64,000 nt of DNA from Tubulanus polymorphus (GCF_964204645.1 NC_134033.1:15564155-15628154); one strand, 5' to 3'. Shown: positions 52,401 to 61,820, counted from the stretch's first letter. Notes: generated from the sequence alone by a model not told the origin. Program-made: numbers and translations.

Positions 52401-52846
52401 GTTCCACAGTAATGAATTAGAGTTAACTCAGAGCTTGAAGTGTCTGATTACTCCAAGCTCTGAGTTAGAATTAGTTCATTTTCAGTGAGTTAACTCCGAG
52501 TCAAATCTTAACACACAACTGTGGAACTGGGTCCTGATGTCTAAAACTTGCGCATTCATAATCTGAGAATGTTGAGGTGGCTTTGCAAGGATTTCTTTTC
52601 CCTGGCTGCGGGGGTCAATTTCACAGTCATGGCTTCGACTATAGACCGGGCAAACACCATCTTAGTTCAATAGCAACCGGTGGCCCTGTTATATAGATAG
52701 GCTCTCATCTTATAGAATGCTCTTCTTCGGTATAATATCTCTCTAACTCTCTCACTCTGTCCGTCTCTTTCTTGTATCTCGTACTAAAACTATGCTATTG
52801 ATTTTGCTTGCAGCCTCTTCCTGCGGTGGAAACTAATAAACTATAA
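25483..52846 (+). CDS. KDM6A: Lysine-specific demethylase 6A (UTX), complete
   Basis: JmjC dioxygenase that removes methyl groups from H3K27me2/3 and acts in the MLL3/4 COMPASS complex in the nucleus. 26 exons: 25483-25607, 26171-26237, 26654-26969, 29688-29737, 30240-30298, 37396-37516, 37768-37822, 40400-40528, 41203-41329, 41429-41527, 41847-42019, 42663-42747, 44255-44465, 44608-44823, 45444-46149, 46674-46798, 47277-47376, 47467-47537, 47861-48072, 48735-48849, 49301-49515, 50076-50220, 50587-50771, 51053-51179, 51723-51890, 52814-52846; 1,344 aa (human 1,401). TPR repeats fill residues ~60-470 ([15 protein letters not shown]), then [16 protein letters not shown], a basic [12 protein letters not shown], a Q-rich linker and the JmjC domain. 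Iron ligands are visible: His~1089 and Glu~1091 in [19 protein letters not shown], His~1169 in GTVHWVQAI. The zinc-domain cysteines CNEC and CQDC are present. Catalysis looks intact. Confidence 0.97.
25940..26125. repeat. Imperfect ~85-bp tandem repeat (KDM6A intron 1)
   Basis: Two to three units sharing TGCACACTAGTGACACCT-GTGG and a TTGCTGTGGTAGT segment, alternating with CACTAGTGGATCCTC. Confidence 0.6.
27003..27312. repeat. Short tandem array of CAGTTCCACAGTTCAGGA units
   Basis: About 17 head-to-tail units of 18-20 bp right after the exon-3 donor. The unit equals the terminal part of the GTTCCACAG MITE family, so only one arm of the palindrome has been amplified. Confidence 0.85.
27470..28312. 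repeat. Polypurine tract with nested minisatellites (KDM6A intron 3)
   Basis: More than 800 bp of nearly uninterrupted A/G on the plus strand. It includes a ~59-bp unit repeated three times (27530-27690) and a longer ~115-bp unit repeated with GGTTGAGGAGTGAGAAAAA and AGACGTGGAGATTGAGTAGA. The long open frame on the minus strand (Ser/Leu/Pro only) is a compositional artefact. Confidence 0.85.
28340..28640. promoter_or_regulatory. CpG-rich intronic segment with two perfect CRE palindromes
   Basis: TGACGTCA at 28446-28453 and 28601-28608, in a stretch with many CGs (GACGCGGACGCGCTGTC, GTCGCGCGCGGG) that contrasts with the AT-rich intron around it. A candidate enhancer or internal promoter bound by CREB/ATF-type factors; inference from motif only. 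Confidence 0.4.
29042..29374. mobile_element. pogo/Tigger-like MITE with internal triplication
   Basis: Begins CTGTAGAACCTCGTTACAAC and ends GTTGTAACGAGGTTCTGCTG, the end type known from pogo-like elements. The left part (CTTCAGGAGACCTGAA...GTTCGTTATAACTGATAG) is repeated about three times with ~63-bp spacing. Confidence 0.65.
29765..30185. repeat. Dispersed repeat shared with intron 19 (48370-48700)
   Basis: Both introns carry the same order of blocks: GTCAGGGAATTGTCTTTTC-like units, AGTCAGTGAAAAGTCAG, TATTGAGAT, ATTGGATTC, then CATGTCAGGG. This is a transposon copy present twice within KDM6A. Confidence 0.65.
30950..31673 (+). promoter_or_regulatory. Possible alternative KDM6A promoter and non-coding first exon
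   Basis: In intron 5, a (GA)n-containing, CpG-bearing stretch ends in a strong donor ATTCACAG|GTATGT at 31673/31674, preceded by AACCGGGCCGGCGCGGCCGC. No acceptor is obvious at the left edge, so it resembles a transcription start plus 5' exon rather than an internal exon. Its transcript would join exon 6 onward and lack the first part of the TPR region. Confidence 0.3.
32061..32420. repeat. 170-bp tandem duplication
   Basis: TTTTGAACAACTGACCCGG occurs at 32071, 32241 and 32411, exactly 170 bp apart. The two full units differ at only a few positions. KDM6A intron 5. Confidence 0.9.
33350..33895. repeat. ~31-bp minisatellite with two unit types
   Basis: All units share ACCTCTCTGGGTGCTGAG. The left block carries AATAGGTGGTTTT between cores, the right block AACAAGAGGTCAT. 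GTATGCTGAG variants recur at intervals. About 17 units; KDM6A intron 5. Confidence 0.9.
35670..35965. repeat. Polypyrimidine tract, ~295 bp
   Basis: Almost pure C/T on the plus strand with CTCTCCCTCTTCTCC themes. Long open frames here on both strands are compositional. Intron 5 of KDM6A; together with the purine tract at 27.5-28.3 kb it could form triplex DNA. Confidence 0.85.
36205..36545. repeat. CAGTTGTACAGTTGTGCAG low-order repeat
   Basis: About 340 bp built of a 9-10 bp theme (CAGTTGTA / CAGTTGTG / CAGTAGTA) in all combinations. This gives spurious open frames rich in Q/L/Y/N or V/C. A (CATCAT) microsatellite follows at about 36640-36672. Confidence 0.85.
37066..37360. mobile_element. 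47-bp-family MITE with 5 units
   Basis: Begins TGGGGCCGGTTTGAATTATG. The middle has five units of CTAAGCTCATTTTGGTTCTATA..CCAATCTAACAACTTAAGACC. Intron 5 of KDM6A, just before exon 6. Confidence 0.75.
37870..39658. mobile_element. MITE with GGGGCCGGTT ends, expanded into ~36 copies of a 47-bp unit
   Basis: Left end GGGGCCGGTTGCATAGTCAT near 37870; right end TTAAGCCATGACTGTTCAAC then TGGCCCC near 39657. Between them the unit (GCCAGTCTAAGACCAGCTTA + GTTCTATAGCCAATCTAACA + ACTTAAG) repeats about 36 times. Two unit variants (TATGACCAATATAAC and TATAGCCAATCTAAC) alternate in recurring blocks. It occupies most of KDM6A intron 7. Unexpanded copies: 40735-40865 and 55045-55185. Confidence 0.92.
40092..40242. 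mobile_element. MITE with CAGGGTCCCTAC ends
   Basis: Perfect 12-bp inverted ends (CAGGGTCCCTAC / GTAGGGACCCTG), 151 bp, body made of AACTCCTTGAAA-type repeats. A longer copy lies at 51965-52394 and end-less copies near 50240-50490 and 53930-54330. CAGGG-type ends suggest hAT, but no clear 8-bp target duplication is visible. Confidence 0.7.
41576..41812. repeat. ~51-bp tandem repeat, about 4 copies (KDM6A intron 10)
   Basis: Units with CTTCTCATTCTCAATGACTT and CAACAATTCAGTAAAATTATG. Confidence 0.85.
42135..42560. repeat. ~115-bp repeat array (KDM6A intron 11)
   Basis: Three to four units containing TTCTTGCTGGTGACGAGTGG and AAGAAACAGCCCCCACTGAG followed by GATATCTTATAATTCAATC. Confidence 0.85.
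43490..44036. repeat. 67-bp minisatellite, about 8 copies (KDM6A intron 12)
   Basis: Units of GATTGAACAAACCCCTTCCC + TAATCGCTGGATAGTTCTCT + CAATCAGCCCCTCCACCCTT + GCAGACT; TCTCTCAATC/TCCCTCTATC variants are interspersed. Confidence 0.92.
44915..45345. repeat. ~115-bp repeat array (KDM6A intron 14)
   Basis: Four units of the same family as 42135-42560 (CAGCCCTCACTGAGGATATC variant). They lie in a different intron of the same gene, which points to an interspersed source element. Confidence 0.85.
46235..46440 (+). mobile_element. SINE copy related to the one at 63.6 kb (KDM6A intron 15)
   Basis: Shares CTAGTTCTGTCAGTTTTAGT, TTTTAATCCATTTTA.G, GTATTGAAGGAT and ACAATATGTTTCCATGCCTA with 63628-63840. 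Confidence 0.65.
48121..48341. mobile_element. Two adjacent GTTCCACAG MITEs (KDM6A intron 19)
   Basis: Head-to-tail palindromic copies, each with TTTGACTCTGAGT and AAAATGAACTAATTTTAACTC arms. A similar pair lies at 49009-49216 in intron 20. Confidence 0.8.
49520..50000. repeat. Array of CCCCCTATGACATCATC motifs (KDM6A intron 21)
   Basis: At least seven copies of TCCCCCTATGACATCATC or one-to-two-base variants, spaced about 55-130 bp. The first three are within near-identical ~65-bp units (CTACATTATCTATAGACC). The first copy is about 20 bp after the exon-21 donor. Confidence 0.8.
51220..51650. repeat. Array of CCCCTTATGACATCATC motifs (KDM6A intron 24)
   Basis: About six copies or variants of the motif seen in intron 21, the first about 40 bp after the exon-24 donor. 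Spacers differ between copies, so only the motif is kept. Confidence 0.75.
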
Positions 52847-52959
52847 TACATCATACCTATATCTAATACACACTGGTAGGTTTTAATATATACATATAAC
52901 CAAGGTTGAAGAATAACCGACAATTGAAAAGAGAGAACTGTAAAACTGGCTACGGGATT

Positions 52960-53430
52960 TAGTTCCACAGTTGTGAGTGTAAGTTAACTGTCAACTCAGG
53001 TTCCAATTCCACAGTTGTGTCAGATAGAGTTAACTCCAAACTCAGGATCCAATTCCACGGTTGTGTCAGATAGAGTTAACTCCAAACCCAGGTTCCAATT
53101 CCACAGGTGTGTCAGATAGAGTTAACTCCAAACTCAGGATCGAATTCCACAGTTGTGTCAGATAGAGTTAACTCCAAACCCAGGTTCCAATTCCACAGGT
53201 GTGTCAGATAGAGTTAACTCCAAACTCAGGATCCAATTCCACAGTTATGTAAGTTAGAGTTACTGTCAACTCAGGATCCAGTCCTACAGTTGTGGGTGTT
53301 AAGAGTTAACTCCAAACTCAGGATCCATTTCCATGTGAGTTAGAGTTAACTCTTACGTAACTCAGGATCCATTTCCGCAGTTGTGTGAGTTAACTTTGTA
53401 TTGAAATCAGTGCGAGTTAACTCTTAATAA
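52960..53430. repeat. GTTCCACAG/AGAGTTAACTCC tandem array
   Basis: About seven units of ~60 bp (CAATTCCACAGTTGTGTCAG + ATAGAGTTAACTCCAAACTC + AGGATC), an expansion of one arm of the GTTCCACAG MITE. Between the two candidate KDM6A last exons. Confidence 0.85.
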
Positions 53431-53661
53431 GAATATCTAGATTACCCGCAATAGTTTAGAAAAATTTTTCAAGCTGTTCTTTCGATTGTCGGTTTTTCTT
53501 TCAACGTAACGGACAGTTACGACTCGTTTATGATGAATTTCATTTTCCTTTTACCTTCATTTCTATTCACGTTGGGTCTGACTCAACCTCGACCCGCGTA
53601 CGATCGGCTCGTTTCACAACTCAAAACGCCGTTAACCGTATTTGAATTCGTTTCGTTTCAG

Positions 53662-53688
53662 ATACCGACCAACTCGTATTCGCGTTAA
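53662..53688 (+). CDS. KDM6A: Alternative last coding exon of KDM6A
   Basis: After acceptor TTTCGTTTCAG it encodes IPTNSYSR-stop in phase with exon 25 (CDS 4,029 nt, 1,342 aa). The competing exon 52814-52846 encodes [10 protein letters not shown]-stop, whose PLP recalls the vertebrate UTX tail, so I take that one as the main form. Confidence 0.4.
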   Translation: MPTNSYSR

Positions 53689-54814
53689 AAACGCTCGACA
53701 TAAACAACAATGAAAAATACTGCTGCTGCTGCTGTCGTTACGGTTACCACCAGTATTTCAGTCGAAATCGTTGCATTTAAACTGGCGGCGTATTTTACGA
53801 CGCGTCGCCGCGGAGATGGCGTTCTACGTCGACGCTATCTCGTCATCGACGGATGACGACCGACGAAAAAAAAAAAGTAAAACGTTATAGAAAATCGATC
53901 GAAGAACAGGCTACCTACAACTCGTTGATTCCTAAAAAAAACTCCTAAACAGAAAATGCTTTTGAAGGTGATTGAAACTCCCTTAATTTGAGCAAAATGC
54001 CCAAAACTCCTTTAAAACTCCTTCAATTTTGAGAAATAGGCGATTAGAAATGTTTGTAGTTTTACAGAAAACTTCGCCTAAATCAGTACAGTTGTGACCA
54101 GGATTTTTTCTTACTCAATTTTGACGTATCTGAATTATGAACCGAGTTTATTAGTGTAAAGGATAGAAATTTGCTTTCAAAACCACTGAATTACCGGTTT
54201 ACCGAGATAAACAGAACCAATTTAGGAGGAGTCTACTGTAATTGGGCTGTGAAAGTGATGCAGACACTTTCCTTGAAATTTTCTCCCATGAAAACTGTTT
54301 ATATCCAGAAACAACCGATCTGTAGTGAGCCTGAAGAAACAAACTGTGATAAAACCATCTGTCATAGTTACCGTATTACATGGCCACAAGTAACTAGCTA
54401 GCCGGCCAGATGGCGTTAGTAAAACAAGCATTGTGATATATTTACATCTGAAATCACAAAGGTGCTCTGTTGAATAATAATTATAGAATGAACTTCTAAC
54501 CTCGCCTGAGAAAACAAGGGTTCCCCCCTCAGTAGATACTGTAGATTATTTGCATGAGGGGCTGCAGTTGCTCAAAAGAACTGGAAGATCAATGCTATGG
54601 TTACGATACAATTTTGATTATCACTTTGTTAACTATCCACTGGTTAAAGCCCAACGCACACGGCACTGAAAAAAAGGTTTTCGCTGTTTTTTGTTATGCC
54701 GTGTGCGGGGGAGGCAAAACAAAAAACCCCAAACTGAAAGACGTTTTTTACGAGCAAAAAACGTTTTCTGAAAAACGTGTCAGCAACTGACCGTTAATTA
54801 TGAGAAAAATTTTT

Positions 54815-54986
54815 CAGTGGAACCTCGTTAAAACGAATTTCAGGAGACCAGAAAATCTGTTCGTTGCAACCAATCGTTTGTTATATCCAGTATGAAAATA
54901 TTGAAATTATCCTGTTATTTGGGATGAAATTCTAGGTTTGTGATAACCGATAAATCTGAGTTCATTTATATAACGAGGTTCCGCTG
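54815..54986. mobile_element. pogo/Tigger-like MITE, full copy
   Basis: CAGTGGAACCTCGTTAAAAC at the left, TATAACGAGGTTCCGCTG at the right; 172 bp, with GTTCGTTGCAACC inside. Related to 29042-29374, without its internal triplication. Confidence 0.75.
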
Positions 54987-55044
54987 TATATTCCGCAGGA
55001 AACGCGACAAAAAGTCTTTATTTCTACGGGGTTGACGTACACCG

Positions 55045-55185
55045 GGCGCCGGTTCCATAGACAGGACTTAGAATTAACACCGGTCTAAGACCAACTTAGT
55101 TCTATAGCCAATCTAACAACTTAAGACCAGTCTTAAGGTTTAAGACCACTTTTGGTCTTAAGTCTTGACTATGGAACCGGCCCCT
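55045..55185. mobile_element. Unexpanded founder-type copy of the 47-bp MITE
   Basis: 141 bp: GCGCCGGTTCCATAGACAGG ... a single GTTCTATAGCCAATCTAACA core ... CTTGACTATGGAACCGGCCC. Long inverted ends around one copy of the unit that is repeated ~36 times at 38-39.6 kb. Confidence 0.85.
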
Positions 55186-55558
55186 GTATAACGCGTCTCC
55201 TGTATAGACAAGGATACGAACGAACCCTTGAACTCGGGCGTCGGAAAAGTTTCATCTTTTACGTACGGTGCAAATATATAATATCGTGGAAATAATGATA
55301 AAAGCGCGAGGAAGTATGAACTAATGATATCAGGGATTGATCGATCCATCCTCTCAATACACTAAATCGATTGTTCTAGTGAACTCAAATATTTGTTGTT
55401 TGATGTGTGGGACCAACAACAACAACAAACAGGGGCCGATCTACGGGCGGTAGGTTCCGGGGGTCCGGACTCCTTCATTCCTGGCGTTGAGGCTGCCGAC
55501 ACTTTCATTTTGTCATTTCCGTCGCGGCTGCCGACGGACACTCATCGTAGAGATAACG

Positions 55559-55647
55559 TTAACCCTATACCTGCCATAATTTGACCCCAAACTGCCGCAA
55601 GTTACGATAAAAAAATGACTTAAAAATACTGGCGGTGAAAGGGTTAA
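55559..55647. mobile_element. Mini piggyBac-like element (89 bp)
   Basis: TTAACCCTATACCTGCC at the left and GGCGGTGAAAGGGTTAA at the right, with TTAA at both ends. Confidence 0.6.
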
Positions 55648-57118
55648 AACCTGCGTCGAATTCGACGACATTGATCTGCTCGGAAATTGAATCTTTTCAG
55701 ATGTATTTCTTGAAAAATTCCGAGGCGACCCCAATTGCGGCCTTTTTTGCGGCTGCTGTTTCTGAGGAATGACCTTTCTTTACTTTTGGACTCCTGTTTC
55801 CTATTTACCTCGATCCGGCCCCTGATTGAAGCACGCGTGTTTATTGTTGTGAGTGTGATTCAAAAAGAAAAAAACACAATTTGTTATACTTTTTTATAAA
55901 CATTGAATTAATGGATGCACGGCCAGTCGAAACGTACCGTAATTAATTATCGATATTACGATGATTATTATTACGATTTATATTAATATCGCTGTATAAG
56001 TTACGTATCAGGGAATTCGCGGGCGTTGTAAGTAACCGGCTGATAATTCAGTGCGCACGCGATTCGGATTCGAGGTCAGAAAAGTAACGTTGAAAAGTAT
56101 TACGTTACTTTTGCTATTGAAAATTTGAAGCTAAAATTATCAAAAGCGTACGAAAAACCAGCCGGTGATTGAAACAACGCCCTCCGGTGGTTCAGCTGAG
56201 AACTACACTAGAATCCGCTTAATTCGGATTATTTGGTACCAACCATAGTCATCTGGTTTATAAGAAATCTGGATTAAAATTTACTTGTATATTAATGAAC
56301 AAATGGACCGTAGATATTGTCCGGATTGGACCAAAATCCGGTTTTAGTCGGTTTGACTAGTTTTGGGGTATGTGCTGATTTTGAACGAACGCTTCTTAGT
56401 ATACGAAATACAACGCCCCCTGGTTGTTCACCTGAGAATTAATGTAGATATCGAAACGTCACGCTGATAACAAGCGGCCAGTATAGTTGATATTGTTGAG
56501 TATGAAACTGTTGAGCACAAATTATTACGCGCGTAGATATATGATTGGCAGCTAAAGCAGTCGACGCGCGTGAATGAGGTACCTCCGGCCCACACCAGAT
56601 GGCGCAACGATACACTCGGGTTATACTCAGTGGATGAAAGTTCGTTTTTCATGAACTTCGAACCAGATTTTTAGACTTAAAAACCCGAATATTAATGAAA
56701 ATGTCGTCGAATAGATATAAGATCGGCTTTATACGTATGATCATATAGTAAGAATTATTCTACTAATTCGAAAAGCTGATTCGAGATGTAGAAGAATTCG
56801 AATCCCGATTAGTATCCGCTAGTGACACCTGGTGGCTCACCCGCCCGCCGCAGCAACGGTACCTCATCGCGCGTTGGTTTATCAAAAAATCGAGTTATAG
56901 TAGTAGCACAAATTATTGTCGAACGTTAGACGTTGATTAGGATTTCCTGATGAAAAGAGTTTATTCAGGTTTTACTCTCTAGTTGTACATACTACACTCC
57001 TCACCTGGTGTTACATAGTTAACGGTAAATCTCGTCTCTTTTTATGTTTCTGTGCGCACTATAAATCTAGAAACTAAACTTATCAGTTCGCGTTACGAAG
57101 AATTAGTTTAGTCTCGTC

Positions 57119-57353
57119 TTAACCCTTTCAGTGTTGGCTAATTAATACCCTATAGTGCTGGAGATAATTTGAAAATTTTGAAAAATTCCACTCTAGTGTG
57201 TTGAATAACGGGAATAGCACTATAGTGCGTCTACACCACAGTGCGATGTATCGTTAGTTACTAATATTTCACTATGTTTAACAGGTGCTGCCATCTTTCA
57301 ACAGAGATAATTAGTAATTACTAATTAAATCAATACACCGCACAAAGGGTTAA
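57119..57353. mobile_element. piggyBac-like MITE, copy 3 (internally deleted)
   Basis: TTAACCCTTTCAGTG at the left and AAAGGGTTAA at the right, TTAA-flanked. The right part of the internal palindrome is lost compared with 3976-4264. Confidence 0.8.
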
Positions 57354-58186
57354 GAACCAAGACCAGTCTTGGACTGTCTTAGTTAAAGATAGAAATTCCC
57401 TTCGCATATGATATGTGGCGATGCGGATATTAATTCGGAATTCTAGGTCACATAACCTATGTCCAGTTAGACCCAGTTGTTTTAGAGAAGGCGATCTTGA
57501 CGAAAGTTTGTGAGAGACAAAATGAGAGAATTGAGCTGATTAAGTGTAAATATTGTCCGTTCTGTGTATATTGTATTTCTGAAAATATTTCGCGTAAATG
57601 TTCTCGTCGTTTCTACTCTTTTTTTCGATCGTTTCATTTTTTGTGTGTAATTTATTTATGTACATTGTTTGCAAAGTGTAAAATAGTCAGAAACTAAAAT
57701 TGCTTTCAGGGCTTTATTATTAATTTATGTGTAATCACGAAAAATACCAATTGTCGGTTCTTGTCTCTGAGAGGGGAGGGAAAATTCTCGTATTCTTAAC
57801 ACTTGAATTATAGAACTTCTTAGTTAACTTAAAGACTGCATATTTTGGTTCTAGGTTTGGGATTCGGTTATTTCAGCTTCCGGGTATTTATAGAATATGC
57901 TACTGGTTCCTGTTGCGCTGCGAGTGATCCACAATTTAGGATTAACCCGTCGGTTTAAAGTAAAAACCCGGGCTCCGGCCCTCCTTTATCGTGTAGTTTA
58001 AATGTTTGCGTCATATCAGGGAGGATACCCTGGCAATTGGGGTTTTGTAATTTGTACATAGAAGTATCGAATATTGTGAAAGAAAGGCACAATTTTTCAT
58101 GATTGTCTAGACAAGTTTTTGCTGTAACGTGTTTCTGTAATAACTATGTGTAAAACATACGAACATAATTTTTGTTACAATTCAGC

Positions 58187-58197
58187 AATAAATAAAG
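58187..58197 (+). terminator. Double polyadenylation signal
   Basis: AATAAATAAAG followed by a T-rich stretch (TTTGATTGTTTTAGTTTGTG) as expected for cleavage and polyadenylation on the plus strand. Confidence 0.45.
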
Positions 58198-59013
58198 TCA
58201 AATAATTTCAGATATTTGATTGTTTTAGTTTGTGGTGAACTGTTTCTTGTGAAGGACTGTATTTTATATTGGAATGAAGAGAAGGGATTTGAATTTGACT
58301 GCAGTGAACTGATATAAATCTCAGTGTAGTGTTAACGAATAAAAAAAACCCACAGTATCTGTAGAAAGTTAATTTCCTTAAAGTTTCAAGGTTAAAACTA
58401 AACCTCATCTTCGTTGTACTTTTTGTTCATCTGAAGATGAGATTTTGTTTTAACCTCGTAACTGTAAGGAAATAAACTGTTTCTACGGGTACTGCGGGTT
58501 TTCCATATGGATTTGAATATTTTTAAGCGAAGTTTCAGGTTTGGGAAAGCAACTCTAAACCCTTTTTGTTCGCCTAAGTTAATTCTCGTATTCACCGCCA
58601 ATGATATTCATGGGGGCAGCACGAGCCGGTCAACAGGTGATAGCTCGTTATTTATACTGTGGCACGCGAGTAACAAATTTAGTTTACGTATTCGCCGTCC
58701 AAGCCATAGTGGTAGCACGTGACGGTCAATATTTGACAAAGCTCAATATTCTAACTGCGGCATGCGAGTAAATTCAAACTTTATTCAGTTCGGAATAGTT
58801 CTATGGTTAAAACATTTACAACGCTTGCACCCGATATGAAATTTACACAAATGGCTATCTGAAAAAAAGACAGGGAAGGACATAAAACACAAAGTTACAT
58901 TCGGGTTGATTTAATTGCGTTCGTAGTTCGCGTGTTCCCCGTCTATATGTATATTGGTGGCAGCACCTGACGGTACATACTCGACTCCCGCAACAAGGAA
59001 GTCAGCCATTTAG

Positions 59014-61820
59014 GTCTGTCTGCAGAGTTTCCAGAACCTGTCATGTCAGGGCCCAAGACCTGACATGACAGGTGGGACCTCAGGTGACAGGTCGATTTGC
59101 TAAAATGAAAATCGTTATGACTGAACCGATGATAGGCGATTAGAAGATATGATAGGCGCGGATTTAAAACAAATGATAGCCGATAAGAAACAAAAAGAAC
59201 ATATCTTAGTGCTTTCTGAATATATTATTCAAAAACAAAAAACAAACTATGATGTGTTATGAATTCATTTAAGAATTTATGTTTGCCTTGTAAAGATGCA
59301 ATGATTGTGAATTATTTGAGAACATTGAAAGAAATTTTTACAATTAATTTATTTTTTTGTAACATGAAACATGAAAATATCAAGATTAGGCAATGATACT
59401 AGTAGTGCCTTATGTAATCATAATCAGCATTAATAACAATCATTATACTCACTATGATTAGGCCCTATATTATTATATATTATTATTAATTACTCGCAAT
59501 ATAATTAATTCACCAAGTGCACATACAATTTAAAAACATTTCAGTCCAAGCTTATAAGTTGACATAGATAAATTAGACATAACACTGATTAATTAGTGAG
59601 ACCTCACACGGCAACGCGCGCCATTTTGCAGAGCTTCTCGAGACCTGTGGTGACAGGTCTGCATTAAAACTGATGAAATGAAGGAAAACATTAATTTTTA
59701 TAGTCTCTTTATAGTAAAGAGTATAATATAAATTGCTAACCATGGATAGAATTAATCTAAAGTTACTATAAAACAATAATTATGAAGCGAGACCTGACAC
59801 GGCAGCTCGCGCCATTTTGCAGAGCTTCTCGGGACCTGTGGTGACAGGTCTGCACTAAAACTGATGAAATTGAAAAAACTTTACTTTTTATAACCTTTAT
59901 ATAGTAAAGAGTATAATATAAATTGCTAACCATGGATAGAGTTAATCTTAAGTTACTATAAAACAATAATTATGAAGCGAGACCTCACACGGCAGCTCGC
60001 GCCATTTTGCAGAGCTTCTCGGGACCTGTGGTGACAGGTCTGCTTGAAAACTGATGAAATGGAAAAAACTTTACTTTTTATGGTCTCTTTATAGTAAAGA
60101 GTATAATATAAATTGCTAACCATGGATAGAGTTAATCTTAAGTTACTATAAAACAATAATTATGAAGCGAGACCTCACACGGCAGCTCGCGCCATTTTGC
60201 AGAGCTTCTCGAGACCTGTGGTGACAGGTCTGCATTAAAACTGATGAAATGAAGGAAAACATTAATTTTTATAGTCTCTTTATAGTAAAGAGTATAATAT
60301 AAATTGCTAACCATGGATAGAATTAATCTAAAGTTACTATAAAACAATAATTATGAAGCGAGACCTGACACGGCAGCTCGCGCCATTTTGCAGAGCTTCT
60401 CGGGACCTGTGGTGACAGGTCTGCACTAAAACTGATGAAATTGAAAAAACTTTACTTTTTATAACCTTTATATAGTAAAGAGTATAATATAAATTGCTAA
60501 CCATAGATAGAGTTAATCTTATGTTACTATAAAACAATAATTTTGAAGCGAGACCTCACACGGAAGCTCGCGCCATTTTGCAGAGCTTCTCGAGACCTGT
60601 GGTGACAGGTCTGCATTAAAACTGATGAAATGAAGGAAAACATTAATTTTTATAGTCTCTTTATAGTAAAGAGTATAATATAAATTGCTAACCATGGATA
60701 GAATTAATCTAAAGTTACTATAAAACAATAATTATGAAGCGAGACCTGACACGGCAGCTCGCGCCATTTTGCAGAGCTTCTCGAGACCTGTGGTGACAGG
60801 TCTGCACTAAAACTGATGAAATTGAAAAAATTTTACTTTTTATAACCTTTATATAGTAAAGAGTATAATATAAATTGCTAACCATGGATAGAGTTAATCT
60901 TAAGTTACTATAAAACAATAATTATGAAGCGAGACCTCACACGGCAGCTCGCGCCATTTTGCAGAGCTTTTCGGGACCTGTGGTGACAGGTCTGCATTAA
61001 AACTGATGAAATGAAGGAAAACATTAATTCTTATGGTCTCTTTATAGCAAAGAGTATAATATCAATTGCTAATCATGGATAGAATTAATCTAAAGTTACT
61101 ATAAAACAGAAATTATGAAGCGAGACCTCACACGGCAGCTCGCGCCATTTTACAGAGCTTCTCGGGACCTGTGGTGACAGGTCTGCATTAAAACTGATAT
61201 AAGAAAAAAACTTCATGCTTTAAATTGATGAGTTGATTTAAAATCAGTCTCAATAAAATCAGTCTCTATATTGCATTCGGCTCTTTTACATGTACATCAT
61301 AAAGACAATGAATATAAATAGTGAGACTTCAGGACTTCAGGACAGTGAGGAGTGTTGCCGAACTGTGATAGTGAGCAGATAATTTTCAGTGTCTTATTGC
61401 GGAAACGAAATATCAAGACCTCGATTCATCTAGCGAAAATATTCTCTTATAATGTGCTCTTATTTCTACATTAATTAATTCATCTATGCCTGAAACTTAT
61501 TTTTTACCTTTAATACAGAAATAAGTCATAGTTTACACATAAATATTTTCTTCTTATAAATCAACCTTTCAAATGAATTATTTGTCAGAACATTTTCCTT
61601 ATCGTTATTGTTGAATCATTTTCGATATTAACGACGGGTCAGAATATTCATTCAACTCAAAATGTTCTTCCATTCGTCTAACACATGCCTAGATATTTCG
61701 CCGTTTCGTCAAATATTGTCATGAGTTTGGGTTTTTTCGGGACCTGACATGACAGGTCAGACCTGTCATGTCAGGTCTTAAGACCTGACATGACAGGTTC
61801 TGGAAACTCTGCAGACAGAC
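59014..61820. mobile_element. 2.8-kb element with perfect 37-bp inverted ends and a satellite core
   Basis: Ends at 59014-59050 and 61784-61820 are exact inverted copies (GTCTGTCTGCAGAGTTTCCA then GAACCTGTCATGTCAGG), and similarity continues imperfectly for about 30 bp more, including further CCTGACATGACAGG palindromes. Between them: about 500 bp unique DNA, the 190-bp array, about 540 bp unique DNA. There is no coding capacity. The architecture (inverted ends plus tandem core) resembles pearl/Helentron-related elements of molluscs, but assignment is inference. No clean target duplication; AAGTCAGC..CATTT occurs in both flanks with a 7-9 nt offset. Confidence 0.8.
59572..61197. repeat. 190-bp satellite array, about 8.5 units
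   Basis: The landmark GCGCCATTTTGCAGAG recurs nine times (one copy with TTTTAC) every 190-191 bp from about 59618 to 61142. Two unit types differ in the middle (GAAGGAAAACATTAATTTTT versus GAAATTGAAAAAACTTTACT) and alternate to give a ~381-bp higher-order repeat; the third unit is a hybrid. Each unit has the palindrome GACCTGTGGTGACAGGTC. Open frames on the minus strand are just the repeat read through. Confidence 0.95.

Larger units (their letters stand above)
53689..59013. other. KDM6A 3' UTR and/or intergenic, MITE-rich, no coding exon found
   Basis: A double polyadenylation signal AATAAATAAAG at 58187-58197 is the best 3'-end candidate; if it belongs to KDM6A the UTR is more than 4.5 kb. 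Contains a CAGGGTCCC-family remnant (about 53930-54330), a pogo-like MITE (54815-54986), a 47-bp-family MITE (55045-55185), a mini piggyBac-like element (55559-55647) and piggyBac-like copy 3 (57119-57353). 58600-59000 has three loose repeats around GGCAGCACGTGACGGTC. Confidence 0.45.

Noticed and set aside
57497-57697. 66-codon cysteine-containing plus-strand frame
   Set aside because: Sits in a long AT-rich probable 3' UTR, no signal peptide or domain.
59573-60918. Series of similar 66-69-codon frames on the minus strand
   Set aside because: They repeat every ~190 bp exactly with the satellite unit and have stops and frameshifts between copies; a shadow of the repeat, not a gene family.
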